Assembly: GCA_014379795.1 (NCBI GenBank)
Contig: JACMLC010000321.1
Coordinates: forward strand, 1 to 13,586
DNA from: Pyrinomonadaceae bacterium
GTDB taxonomy: Bacteria; Acidobacteriota; Blastocatellia; Pyrinomonadales; Pyrinomonadaceae
Length of the DNA: 13,586 bases
Reading direction: 5' to 3'
This document shows positions 1 to 6,096 of the stretch, piece after piece. The notes under the pieces were generated by a model, which was not told where the DNA came from, searched no databases, and saw only the letters and a list, made by a program, of their open reading frames with translations. A program made the translations under genes and the position numbers. The stretch's first letter is position 1, and each line of letters starts with the position of its first letter.

Positions 1-176
1 GTATCAATTCTGCCGCCAGCTACGCAGGCTCAAACAATGTCTGGCATCGTCATTCCCCACGCTCACGCATGTGGCTACATGCTGTCCCGCTGACGCGGGC
101 TGGTCGTCTCATCCTACTTACGTCGAACTGACGCCAAAAGCATCAGCAGTTCTTTCTGCCAACTGCCAACTATTTT
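1..176. other. Spacer with small palindromes, no gene seen
   Basis: I see no credible gene here. Two small perfect inverted repeats sit side by side: GCATGT/ACATGC (67-72 and 77-82, 4-nt loop) and CCCGC/GCGGG (86-90 and 95-99, 4-nt loop). Neither is followed by a T-run on either strand, so they are not convincing terminators; they could be the edge of a repeat or IS end cut by the window. Two tandem copies of the heptamer CTGCCAA lie at 156-169, directly after the stop of the neighbouring DinB gene. They resemble half of the iterated-word hairpins found elsewhere in the window. Confidence 0.4.
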
Positions 177-683
177 TCACATCTCCTCATCAGCCGAGGG
201 GCCGTAGATTGATGGCACGGCTACGTCATTCAACCGCAGGTAGACGCCAAGCTGCGCGCGGTGATGTATGAGGTGATTCATCACAAAGCTGCGCAAGACC
301 GCGACGCGCGGCATGGTCAAAACCGTGTTCCCGCCTGAAAGCAGAGACCACGGCTGGAAGAGATGTTCATCGCTCGCTCCCGCAATGGCTGCGCGTGCAT
401 CAGCGACGTTTTTGTCAAACGTCTCAAGCGCCTCTGCGGTTGAATTCAAAGGCGTCGCGCGAAGCGGCGGCTCTCCCGGCGGAGCCAGATCAATCGAATC
501 TTTATTGATGGCGTGAGACGCCCATGTCGGAATGTTGGCAAGGTGCGTCGCCAAGCCTCCCATCTTCGTAGACTTCTCGTGCGGCTGCCAATCGAACTTG
601 TCATCTGGAACGCGCTCCAACGTCTTTCGCGTGTTCGCCATCTCGTGATCGAATTCGGGTAACAATGATTCACTCAGCGCCAT
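177..683 (-). CDS. DinB-fold metal-binding protein
   Basis: A 168-residue protein of the DinB/YfiT-like four-helix bundle superfamily, cytoplasmic, with no signal peptide. The expected metal-binding histidines are visible: H47 in 'LATHLANIP' and the pair H137-x3-H141 in 'MNHLIHHRAQ', the last helix being followed by 'LGVYLRL' as is typical. Length is normal for the family. Family members are thiol-dependent metalloenzymes (for example bacillithiol or mycothiol transferases) or are uncharacterised; nothing here fixes a substrate. I chose the ATG at 683 because AAGGAG lies just upstream; the frame extends 23 codons further to 752, but that would overlap the end of the glycosyltransferase gene. 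It lies 46 bp downstream of that gene on the same strand and may be cotranscribed. The family call is good, the function unknown. Confidence 0.85.
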   Translation of the reverse strand: MALSESLLPEFDHEMANTRKTLERVPDDKFDWQPHEKSTKMGGLATHLANIPTWASHAINKDSIDLAPPGEPPLRATPLNSTAEALETFDKNVADARAAIAGASDEHLFQPWSLLSGGNTVLTMPRVAVLRSFVMNHLIHHRAQLGVYLRLNDVAVPSIYGPSADEEM

Positions 684-729
684 TTTCTTCTCCTTAAATG
701 TTTGGATTATCTTTTCTGCACCCGCAATC

Positions 730-1839
730 TTACTTTGCTTCGAGCGCGTCAAGATAAACGCGCTCTGTCGCCTCTGTCATGCGCTCAAGACCGAAGCGAT
801 GATGCGCTTCTTCACGCGCATGCGTTCCCAAGTCATTTCTTTGAGCTTCACTCTCAAGCAAAGCTGCAATCGCTACTGCAAGTTTTTCGGCGTCACTGAT
901 GGGAACGAGTTGGCCTGTCTTGCCGGCACTGATAATTTCCTGCGCGCCTTCGGTCGCGGTCGCGACGATTGGCCGCGCGCTCGCCATCGCCTCGACGATT
1001 GAGAGGCCAAAGGCTTCCGTGTGCGAAGCCGAAACATAGACATCCAGCGCGGCATAAAACTGAGCCAGTTCTTCAGGCCAGTTGATGATGCGGACGCGAT
1101 TCGCCAAGTTAAGCTCCGCGATCATGCGCTCGATTTTCGCTCTGTATTCGAGATTGCGCGCCTCGTCGCCGCCGATGATGACGAACCCTACATCCACACG
1201 TTGAGCGGCGATTAATTGCGCGGCGCGCACAAACTCTTCGTGCCCCTTTAAGGGAAGCATGCTTCCGACCGTGCCAACCAGCAGATGCGCGTGTTCAAAT
1301 CCCAGCTTCGCGCGTAGAGCTTTGCGCGCCGCATCAGATAGCGGATGCTCGAATCTTTTCAGGTCTATGCCGTTTGGAATAACTTTTATTTTTCGCTCAT
1401 CAACGATGCGTTGCGCGCGAAGCTGTCTGGCGACGGCCTCTGAGACGGCGATGACGCGCGCGACTCTTGAGAGCGTCAGAGAGTGCAGGCGATTGAGCGG
1501 AAAGAGGACGTGGCGCGTGACGACGAACTGCGCGTAACGCCTGACCGCGAGCGAGGCCAGTGGATAATCGCGCGCCAGATGTGCATGCACGATCTCTATC
1601 TTCTGCTCGCGGACAATGCGCGCCAGCTTGAGCGCGCTCGGCACGTCCAAGGCGTTACGCATTCGCAGCGTCGTGATGTTTTGCTCGGGCAAGTTTGCGA
1701 GCAAAGCTCTCAAGGGCGAATTGGGCGCGAGCGCGATGTAAACCTGATGGCCGCGCGCTGTCAGCGCGTGCGCCAGATCAGCCACATGCCTTTCGCCGCC
1801 GCCGAGCGTGCGTGCAGAGCAGACTTGCAGGATTCTCAT
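730..1839 (-). CDS. GT4-family glycosyltransferase
   Basis: A 369-residue retaining glycosyltransferase with the GT-B fold, GT4 type (Glycos_transf_1 / Glyco_transf_4 domains). It should transfer a sugar from a nucleotide-sugar donor to a glycan or lipid acceptor at the cytoplasmic face of the membrane. Seen: an N-terminal glycine loop 'TLGGGERHVADLA' (about 11-23), 'VSEAVARQL' and 'VIPNGIDLKRF' in the linker region (about 132-163), and the C-terminal donor-binding EX7E motif E275-AFGLSIV-E283 followed by 'EAMASARPIVAT'. There is no signal peptide. The start is set at 1839 (MRILQVCSAR). The frame stays open ten codons further, but those codons ('MSLCLCGKSL') are encoded by the CACAGAGA repeat arm and are unlikely to be native. 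It lies downstream of a SAM methyltransferase with a hairpin repeat between them, which suggests a polysaccharide or glycolipid pathway. Acceptor and sugar cannot be deduced. Confidence 0.9.
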   Translation of the reverse strand: MRILQVCSARTLGGGERHVADLAHALTARGHQVYIALAPNSPLRALLANLPEQNITTLRMRNALDVPSALKLARIVREQKIEIVHAHLARDYPLASLAVRRYAQFVVTRHVLFPLNRLHSLTLSRVARVIAVSEAVARQLRAQRIVDERKIKVIPNGIDLKRFEHPLSDAARKALRAKLGFEHAHLLVGTVGSMLPLKGHEEFVRAAQLIAAQRVDVGFVIIGGDEARNLEYRAKIERMIAELNLANRVRIINWPEELAQFYAALDVYVSASHTEAFGLSIVEAMASARPIVATATEGAQEIISAGKTGQLVPISDAEKLAVAIAALLESEAQRNDLGTHAREEAHHRFGLERMTEATERVYLDALEAK

Positions 1840-1847
1840 CAGTGATT

Positions 1848-1966
1848 TGCCACAGAGACACAGAGACACAGAGACAGCAAAAAGAGAGATAAGAAGTAAG
1901 CAGTTAATTGTTGCCTATTAACTGCCTGTTGATTTCTTATCTCCGTGTCTCTGTGTCTCTGTGGCA
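1848..1966. repeat. Long hairpin repeat, CACAGAGA-word type
   Basis: An inverted repeat of about 119 nt. The outer arms are iterations of the octamer CACAGAGA (1848-1869) and its complement TCTCTGTG (1945-1966), starting TGCCACAGAG and ending CTCTGTGGCA. Inner arms continue the pairing: GAGATAAGAA with TTCTTATCTC (around 1886-1895 and 1934-1943) and GCAGTTAAT with ATTAACTGC (1900-1908 and 1917-1925). The hairpin almost fills the gap between methyltransferase and glycosyltransferase, ending four bases before the methyltransferase stop codon. No T-tract of terminator type is present on the transcribed (minus) strand. A degenerate copy with the same outer word occurs at 12795-12861. Confidence 0.9.
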
Positions 1967-1970
1967 TTTT

Positions 1971-2867
1971 TTAGTTTGCAAATGTGCAGTAAAAATCAAG
2001 GATGCTGGATGTATGTGATTTTTCAAAAAGCCCGCGCTGCACTGTTTCGAGGAGGACGCTCTGGCCTTCTTTTTTGAAGACGGGAGTTTCCCAGTGCAAC
2101 ACGCGCAGGCCGCTGTGTTCGATTAATTGCCGCAAGGTCTTTGGAGTAAAGAACCACAGGTGATGCAGCGCGGCATAGTGACGCCAGCGTCTGCTTTTCA
2201 AATGCAGGCGGCTTTGCAGATTCTTCAGGTGCGTGCTGATGCCGCCGATGTTCGGCACGCTGATGAAGATCACGCCGCCGGGTTTGAGCAATTCGCGGCT
2301 GCGCACAAGCTCCGCCAAGGGGTTCTGCGTGTGCTCAAGCACATGATTAAAGCGGATGGCGTCAAAACGGGTCTGGCCGAAATCTATCTCTAAGAGGCGG
2401 CCTTCCCGGAGCGGAAAGCTTTTGCTCTCGCGCACGTATGGCGAAAGCGAGATGTCGCAGCCGTAAGCCTCCCACCCGCGCTCCTGCCCGTAGCGGAGGA
2501 AAGTTCCGTTGCCGCAACCGACATCCAGAATCTGCCCCGTGCGCCCGAGCAGTTTTTCGAGCATCTTGTATTGCCTCTCGAATTGATACCGGCTGGCCTC
2601 GCTCAGATGCTCCGAAGTGTCTGTCTCTGCGTGATAGGTTTCGTTATAAACTTTTTCCGAAAGCTGCTCAAAGGTCGGGCGCGGGCTTAAGAACTGCAAG
2701 TCGCACTGCGGGCAGCGGCAGAGCTGAAAGCCCTGATAGTCAACCGCGAAAGGTTTGGGCGCAATGCCGCACACGGGGCATTCCACCTCTTCCATATTTT
2801 TGATCTCGGCCTCTATGACCGAGCGGTCGCTGCCGAACAGTTTTTGGGACGGTGCGCGAGAAGACAT
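1971..2867 (-). CDS. Zinc-ribbon class I SAM-dependent methyltransferase
   Basis: A 298-residue class I methyltransferase (Methyltransf_23/11 type) with an N-terminal zinc ribbon. Cysteines C30 and C33 ('CPVCG') and C52 and C55 ('CPQC') form the ribbon. The Rossmann core follows: motif I 'ILDVGCGNG' (113-121), the acidic strand-2 end 'GCDIS' (136-140), 'FNHVLEH' (173-179) and 'LLKPGGVIFISVPN' (193-206). This arrangement is common in methyltransferases encoded in surface polysaccharide clusters, and the adjacent GT4 gene fits that, but the acceptor is not determined. There is no signal peptide or membrane segment. The start is uncertain: the ATG at 2867 has no visible ribosome binding site; the internal ATG at 2795 (MEEVECPVCG) would start just before the ribbon. 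The gene is flanked on both sides by long hairpin repeats. Confidence 0.88.
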   Translation of the reverse strand: MSSRAPSQKLFGSDRSVIEAEIKNMEEVECPVCGIAPKPFAVDYQGFQLCRCPQCDLQFLSPRPTFEQLSEKVYNETYHAETDTSEHLSEASRYQFERQYKMLEKLLGRTGQILDVGCGNGTFLRYGQERGWEAYGCDISLSPYVRESKSFPLREGRLLEIDFGQTRFDAIRFNHVLEHTQNPLAELVRSRELLKPGGVIFISVPNIGGISTHLKNLQSRLHLKSRRWRHYAALHHLWFFTPKTLRQLIEHSGLRVLHWETPVFKKEGQSVLLETVQRGLFEKSHTSSILDFYCTFAN

Positions 2868-2917
2868 TAGACAACCAAAAATTTAGAAAATAGTTTCAAG
2901 CAAATAAAAAGATGCTT

Positions 2918-3015
2918 TTCTTTGCGTCCTTTGCGAACTCGTCTTTGCGGTCTTTGCGTTAGAACAGAACTTAAACGCAAAGGGCGCAAAGAAGAAAGAC
3001 GCAAAGCACGCAGAG
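2918..3015. repeat. Long hairpin repeat, CTTTGCG-word type
   Basis: An inverted repeat of about 98 nt between the HAD phosphatase and the methyltransferase. The left arm (2918-2960) is four imperfect copies of TCTTTGCG; the right arm (2972-3015) holds the complementary word CGCAAAG(A), also iterated four to five times. The central loop is about 11 nt. Same architecture as the other hairpin repeats here but an unrelated word. On the minus strand it lies between two co-directional genes, so it would form a large stem in any joint transcript. Confidence 0.88.
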
Positions 3016-3047
3016 TATTCGTTCCGGCTTTTATCTAACATCAAATC

Positions 3048-3737
3048 TCACCTGCCCACAGAATCCGCAGCGCGTTTGCCGAGCGGTGAATCGTCGTAGC
3101 GCGCGAGCAGGTCAGACGGGTCTTGAAAGATTGGAGACGCGCCCGCGCTGCTTAATTCCATTTCGGGAAAACCGCCGCATAGCACGCCGATGGAGCGTAT
3201 TTTTAATTTGCCTGCGGCCTCTGCATCGTATGGCGTGTCGCCGATGACGATGGCTTCGTGCGGCTCGACATCGCCCAGCTTTTCCAGCGCGGCCTTGAAG
3301 ATGTCCGGGTGCGGTTTCGATTTTTCGGCATCGTCCGCGCTCGTCTCTTCTTCGACGAGGTCTTCGATGTTGGCGATCTTCTTGTAAACTTTTAGCTCTT
3401 CCGCTTTGGCGGAAGACGCGAGTGCAACGCGCTTGCCGTCCGCGATGATGCGCTCAAAGAGTGCGCGCACGTCCGGGAAGGCGCGCACGCGCGGCAAAAA
3501 CTCGCGCTTGTAGAGCTTGCTCCTGTGTTCTTCCAACGCCTCGCCGAACTCGTCCAGCTCTTCTCTTGAGAAGAAGACGGGCAGCAACTGGTCGCTGCCC
3601 TTGCCTATCTGATGCCGCACCTGCTGGTAAGGAATATCTTTGCCGTACTCCTTAATAGCCTCTTTCCAAGCCTGTGCGTGCAGGTCAACAGAATCCACCA
3701 GTGTTCCGTCAATATCAAAGATGACGGCTTTAATCAT
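3048..3737 (-). CDS. HAD-superfamily phosphatase (phosphoglycolate phosphatase / beta-PGM-like)
   Basis: A 229-residue cytoplasmic haloacid dehalogenase-superfamily hydrolase with the helical cap typical of subfamily IA. All four motifs are visible: motif I 'FDIDGTLVDS' with nucleophile D8 and acid/base D10; motif II 'ALASSAK' with S108/S109; motif III K141 in 'KSKPHPDIFKAAL'; motif IV 'VIGDTPYDAEAAG' with D167 binding magnesium. Length and layout match phosphoglycolate phosphatases, beta-phosphoglucomutases and general sugar-phosphate phosphatases; the cap does not let me choose between them. The ATG start at 3737 has AGGGGAG six bases upstream, a strong ribosome binding site. It is first in the run of minus-strand genes and may open a transcription unit with the methyltransferase 180 bp downstream, although a hairpin repeat separates them. 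Confidence 0.9.
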   Translation of the reverse strand: MIKAVIFDIDGTLVDSVDLHAQAWKEAIKEYGKDIPYQQVRHQIGKGSDQLLPVFFSREELDEFGEALEEHRSKLYKREFLPRVRAFPDVRALFERIIADGKRVALASSAKAEELKVYKKIANIEDLVEEETSADDAEKSKPHPDIFKAALEKLGDVEPHEAIVIGDTPYDAEAAGKLKIRSIGVLCGGFPEMELSSAGASPIFQDPSDLLARYDDSPLGKRAADSVGR

Positions 3738-3792
3738 AACTTTCTCCCCTGCGAAAAATTGCCGCTTATAACCTTACACCAACAACTGGGAA

Positions 3793-3905
3793 AAGCAAGG
3801 ATGAAGGCGGAAGGATGAAAGATGAAGGGCATGCTATTCAAGCTTGAGCCGTTCATCTTCAATAGCTTTTATTTCATCCTTCTACCTTCATCCTTCATCC
3901 TTGCT
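3793..3905. repeat. Long hairpin repeat, AAGGATG-word type
   Basis: An inverted repeat of about 113 nt. The left arm, from 3793, runs through heptamer-like units AAGGATG/AAGGCGG/AAGGATG followed by AAAGATGAAG. The right arm (3872-3905) carries the complementary CATCCTT units, ending CATCCTTGCT. Inner pairing includes CTATT with AATAG (3833-3837 and 3860-3864). It sits upstream of two divergent genes and belongs to the same architectural class as the repeats at 1848, 2918, 4661 and 9848. Confidence 0.88.
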
Positions 3906-4028
3906 CTTCCTCGCTGTTCTAATACGCTTGCGGTTTTGTTTGGCTTTGATACGGTGAATGACCGGACGCCTTGTTCTCGCTTCTTCCTGATAAGCGGCGA
4001 AGCGTTGAAATCTCTAGGCTTAGGTGTT

Positions 4029-4096
4029 TGCCGCAGCTTGAGCTTCAAGCGTCATGCGTCGGCACGAGCGTTGCTATGTAATTTATAAATTTACAT
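4029..4096. promoter_or_regulatory. Nested hairpin and AT-rich palindrome upstream of the glycine-zipper gene
   Basis: Two structures precede the 4149 gene. First, a nested hairpin: outer arms TGCCG/CGGCA (4029-4033, 4060-4064) enclose a perfect GCTTGA-GCT-TCAAGC stem (4036-4050). Second, a near-perfect palindrome with arms ATGTAA (4076-4081) and TTACAT (4091-4096) around an AT-rich centre. The palindrome has the size and symmetry of a dimeric repressor operator and lies about 50 bp before the start codon. That it is an operator is inference; no matching regulator is encoded nearby. Confidence 0.35.
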
Positions 4097-4148
4097 GCAA
4101 AGGGTAAAAATTTAAGCAGCTCTGGAAAAAGCTGAAGGAGTGTGATAT

Positions 4149-4655
4149 ATGGCGAAAGCTAAACTTGTAACCGGATTATTCAAAACCCGCGTGGCGGCTG
4201 AGGCAGCCGTAGACGCGATTATCAAGCGGGGCTACACGCGCGACGACATCAGCGTGTTGATGTCCGACGCGACCAAGAGCAAAGAGTTTGCCGTCGAGAC
4301 GCGCACGCACGCGGTGGACGGAGCAGGCATCGGTGGCGCGCTCGGCGGCGCGGTCGGAGCCACGCTCGCGGCCATCCTGGCAGTTGGAACGTCAATCGCT
4401 ATTCCGGGCTTGGGCTTGCTGGTGGCTGGCCCAATCGTGGCGGCGTTGGCGGGCGCGGGCGCGGGCGGCGCGACCGGCGGCATCATCGGCGCGCTGATCG
4501 GCGCGGGCATCCCTGAACATAGAGCCAAAGTCTACGACGCTGGCTTGCGCGGCGGCGGCATCCTCTTAGGCGTCGAAGCCAAATCCGATGAGGACGCAGA
4601 CAAGCTCGAACAACTCCTCGAAGACATCGGAGCCGAGCACGTCAGGCAGGAATAA
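4149..4655 (+). CDS. Glycine-zipper general stress-type protein (YflT-like)
   Basis: A 168-residue protein. The N-terminus 'LVTGLFKTRVAAEAAVDAIIKRGYTRDDISVL' has the ferredoxin-like pattern of the YflT/GSP17M general stress domain: a strand, then a helix that pairs with a short acidic 'RDDISVL' strand. Residues about 57-120 are very rich in Gly and Ala, with GxxxG-type zippers ('GAGIGGALGGAVGATLAA', then 'GAGAGGATGGIIGALIGAG'), long enough for two membrane helices or a packed hairpin. The C-terminus (about 131-168) again looks like a small alpha/beta unit ending in an acidic helix. Such proteins are typically induced by heat, salt or oxidative stress; their molecular role is unknown. GAAGGAG lies nine bases before the ATG. 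No signal peptide. A monocistronic transcript is likely, since both neighbours are on the other strand. Confidence 0.8.
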   Translation: MAKAKLVTGLFKTRVAAEAAVDAIIKRGYTRDDISVLMSDATKSKEFAVETRTHAVDGAGIGGALGGAVGATLAAILAVGTSIAIPGLGLLVAGPIVAALAGAGAGGATGGIIGALIGAGIPEHRAKVYDAGLRGGGILLGVEAKSDEDADKLEQLLEDIGAEHVRQE

Positions 4656-4660
4656 TAAAC

Positions 4661-4773
4661 AGTCAGGAGTTTTAGAGTCTGGAGCCTAGAGTCAAAATCT
4701 TAAAGTCAATCTAGTCAGGAGTGAACTTTGTTTTGACTCTAGACTCCAGACTCCGGACTTTTGACTCAGGACT
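4661..4773. repeat. Long hairpin repeat, GAGTCTG-word type
   Basis: An inverted repeat of about 113 nt directly after the 4149 gene. The left arm (4661-4697) contains GAGTCTG-GAGCCTA-GAGTCAA heptamers. The right arm (4731-4773) contains the complementary TTGACTC-TAGACTC-CAGACTC units, extended by further imperfect copies ending TTTTGACTCAGGACT. The right edge lies about 7 bp from the point where IS256-type transposase homology stops, so the repeat marks the broken end of that element. Confidence 0.88.
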
Positions 4774-4778
4774 TAAAA

Positions 4779-5004
4779 AGATCGCCCTTGAGCGTCTTGC
4801 TTGACTTGCCGTTACGCGAGTTGCCGGAGTTGTCGCCCGCAGCGTCGTCTGCTTCGTCGCCGAGGTGCTGGGTCAGTTCGCCTGCATGGCGCGCTCCAAG
4901 ACAGCTTTGGTGAGTTGCTTGAGCAGGCCACCTTCGCCGAGAATCTCTTCGGGCGTTTGGTAGTCTTTCAGTAGATTGTCAATCAGCTTATTATCAATGG
5001 GCAT
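4779..5004 (-). pseudogene. IS256-family transposase N-terminal fragment, frameshifted
   Basis: From the ATG at 5004 (AAGGAG five bases upstream) the frame reads MPIDNKLIDNLL, then 'TPEEILGEGGLLKQLTKA' and 'VLERAMQAN', then a stop at 4873-4875. This is the characteristic N-terminus of IS256-family transposases ('LLKQLTKALVERAL...'). Homology resumes in another frame just past a one-base loss near 4880-4883: 'ELTQHLGDEADDAAG', then 'NSGNSRNGKSSKTLKGD', the conserved segment before the DDE catalytic domain. Similarity ends at about 4781. Both the frameshift and the loss of the whole catalytic domain make the gene dead. Confidence 0.85.
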
Positions 5005-5046
5005 TGAGACTCCTTTATGGGAAAGAGTTTAGTCTCAATGCCCATT
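4996..5046 (-). promoter_or_regulatory. Leader hairpin sequestering the transposase start codon
   Basis: A perfect 16-bp inverted repeat (4996-5011 and 5031-5046; minus-strand arms AATGGGCATTGAGACT and AGTCTCAATGCCCATT) with a 19-nt loop lies in the IS256 remnant. On the minus strand the 3' arm contains the transposase start codon and the last bases of its ribosome binding site. A transcript entering from outside the element would fold this stem and hide the start. A promoter inside the element that omits the 5' arm would leave it free. This mechanism is known for other insertion sequences (IS10, IS50); applying it here is inference. Confidence 0.6.
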
Positions 5047-5070
5047 TACACAAAATCTTTTACACCCTCT

Positions 5071-5859
5071 CTATTTGTCGGAAGCGGGCATCAGGTTAAT
5101 CAGCCGTTCAAGCTTTGACGCGACGACCTTATGGATCGGCTTGAGGATGTTGTACTGCGCTACCGCCGCCTCGCGATTGCGAAGCATCAGGTACGTGACG
5201 CCGAGGCTGTAGTTGGCTTCGAGCGATTTCGGTTTAAGCTCGATAGTTTTCCGGTACGCGGCGACGGCTTCCGTGTAGAGTTTTTGCGCGAAATAACAGT
5301 CGGCGATGGCAAGATGAGCTTCAACGGAGTTGGGCTTTATCGCCAGCGCTTTCTGAAAAATCTCCATCGCCTCCGCGAACTTCATCTGGTTGGACAGGCT
5401 ATAACCTAATCCGATGTGAGCCTCGACTGATTCAGGCTTTAATTCGAGCGCCTGCCGGTACGAAGCGACCGCCTCTTCGTGATTCATCAGGTCATTGTAA
5501 ACCTGACCCAGCCCGAGGTAGGCGCGCACCTCTTTCGGATTTTTCTCAAGTGCCTTCTGATACCAGAATTTGGCGGCATCATAACGCGCGGGATAACCCT
5601 CACGCGCTTTGTCGCCGAATTTGACGGCCTGCGACGCGCTGATGTTGTTATTCCGAGAATAGAGCAGAATGTCCTGTGAGCTTGCAGAACCAAGCCGGGG
5701 ATAATTTCCCGTACTGGATGGCTCCTGTGGTTGCGTCCTGAAAGTGCCGGGGGCGCTACCCGGGCGAACTAGCTGTGCCTGCGCGGTATCAATCCCGGCG
5801 AGCAAAAACAAGATCGCTGCTGCGAGGGCAATACGCGGATAAACGGAAAACTTATTCAT
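5071..5859 (-). CDS. Secreted tetratricopeptide repeat protein
   Basis: A 262-residue exported protein. Residues 1-28 form a Sec signal peptide (hydrophobic 'IALAAAILFLLAGI', likely cleavage after 'AQA'). A Gln/Pro/Ser-rich linker (about 29-60) is followed by TPR repeats at about 92-109 (partial), 110-143, 144-177, 178-211 and 212-243, with classic endings such as 'ALELKPESVEAHIGLG' and 'ALAIKPNSVEAHLAIA'. TPR arrays are protein-binding scaffolds; here the place of action would be the periplasm or outer envelope, the partner unknown. The start at 5859 has only a weak AAGAG upstream. The stop codon touches the left end of the IS256 remnant, so the native 3' untranslated region has been displaced. 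The upstream cyclotransferase gene is 237 bp away on the same strand. Confidence 0.87.
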   Translation of the reverse strand: MNKFSVYPRIALAAAILFLLAGIDTAQAQLVRPGSAPGTFRTQPQEPSSTGNYPRLGSASSQDILLYSRNNNISASQAVKFGDKAREGYPARYDAAKFWYQKALEKNPKEVRAYLGLGQVYNDLMNHEEAVASYRQALELKPESVEAHIGLGYSLSNQMKFAEAMEIFQKALAIKPNSVEAHLAIADCYFAQKLYTEAVAAYRKTIELKPKSLEANYSLGVTYLMLRNREAAVAQYNILKPIHKVVASKLERLINLMPASDK

Positions 5860-5886
5860 TGATTTAACTCTTAACGATAGTAGCTT

Positions 5887-5905
5887 GCAGAACGTGAGGT
5901 TCTGC
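5887..5905 (-). other. Small hairpin upstream of the TPR gene
   Basis: A perfect 7-bp inverted repeat GCAGAAC/GTTCTGC with a 5-nt loop, about 28 bp before the TPR start codon. It lies in the likely 5' leader on the minus strand. It could be a small operator or an mRNA stem. No T-run follows on the minus strand. Confidence 0.35.
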
Positions 5906-6058
5906 GAAAATGGTTGAGATAGTTGGAAAAAAAATAAAGGGAATCGAGTTTATGTTTTGTTTACGACTTACTTGTGATAAGACCGGTTTCGTGTGCTTGA
6001 AACGCTCATCCCGGCAACGCGCGAAGTATCGCATATCACAGTTAAAAACTAAAGTTTG

Positions 6059-6090
6059 AAAGCCCGCTCCGGGAAGTAAAAACTGGGCTT
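6059..6090 (-). terminator. Possible weak terminator after the cyclotransferase gene
   Basis: Read on the minus strand, an AAGCCC stem pairs with GGGCTTT (6085-6090 and 6059-6065) soon after the stop codon at 6097-6099. It is followed by a loosely T-rich stretch. Stem length and T-content are marginal for Rho-independent termination. Confidence 0.3.
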
Positions 6091-6096
6091 CCAAAA

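Larger units (their letters stand above)
3738..4148. other. Divergent spacer, no gene
   Basis: A 411-bp spacer between the minus-strand HAD gene and the plus-strand glycine-zipper gene, so it should hold both promoters. It contains the AAGGATG-word hairpin (3793-3905), a nested hairpin (4029-4064) and an AT-rich palindrome (4076-4096). The frame open at 3822-4088 has no coding character and is mostly repeat-derived. I could not place a convincing -35/-10 pair for either gene. Confidence 0.5.
4779..5070 (-). mobile_element. Truncated IS256-family insertion sequence (5' end only)
   Basis: A remnant read on the minus strand. Its left end lies at about 5068-5070, immediately after the stop codon of the TPR gene, and begins GAGGGTGTAAAAG followed by TTTGTGTAAAT. 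This resembles the GTGTAAA-containing terminal repeats of IS256-family elements as I remember them. It continues through a leader hairpin into the start of a transposase gene and ends near 4781, where the hairpin repeat of 4661-4773 begins. The rest of the transposase and the other terminal repeat are missing, so no target-site duplication can be checked. Confidence 0.75.

Noticed and set aside
71..271. Open frame of 66 codons on the plus strand at the left end
   Set aside because: It overlaps the 3' end of the DinB gene on the opposite strand, has no ribosome binding site and includes two palindromes and the heptamer repeat.
1848..1966. Tandem CACAGAGA units considered as a CRISPR array or tandem repeat locus
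   Set aside because: Units are contiguous without spacers, the second block is the inverse complement of the first, and no cas genes are present.
3822..4088. Open frame of 88 codons on the plus strand upstream of the stress-type gene
   Set aside because: Its first third is the AAGGATG-word hairpin and the rest has no coding pattern or ribosome binding site.
5864..6094. Open frame of 76 codons on the minus strand between the cyclotransferase and TPR genes
   Set aside because: No ribosome binding site, no recognisable motif, and it covers an AT-rich leader and a hairpin; more likely untranslated spacer.
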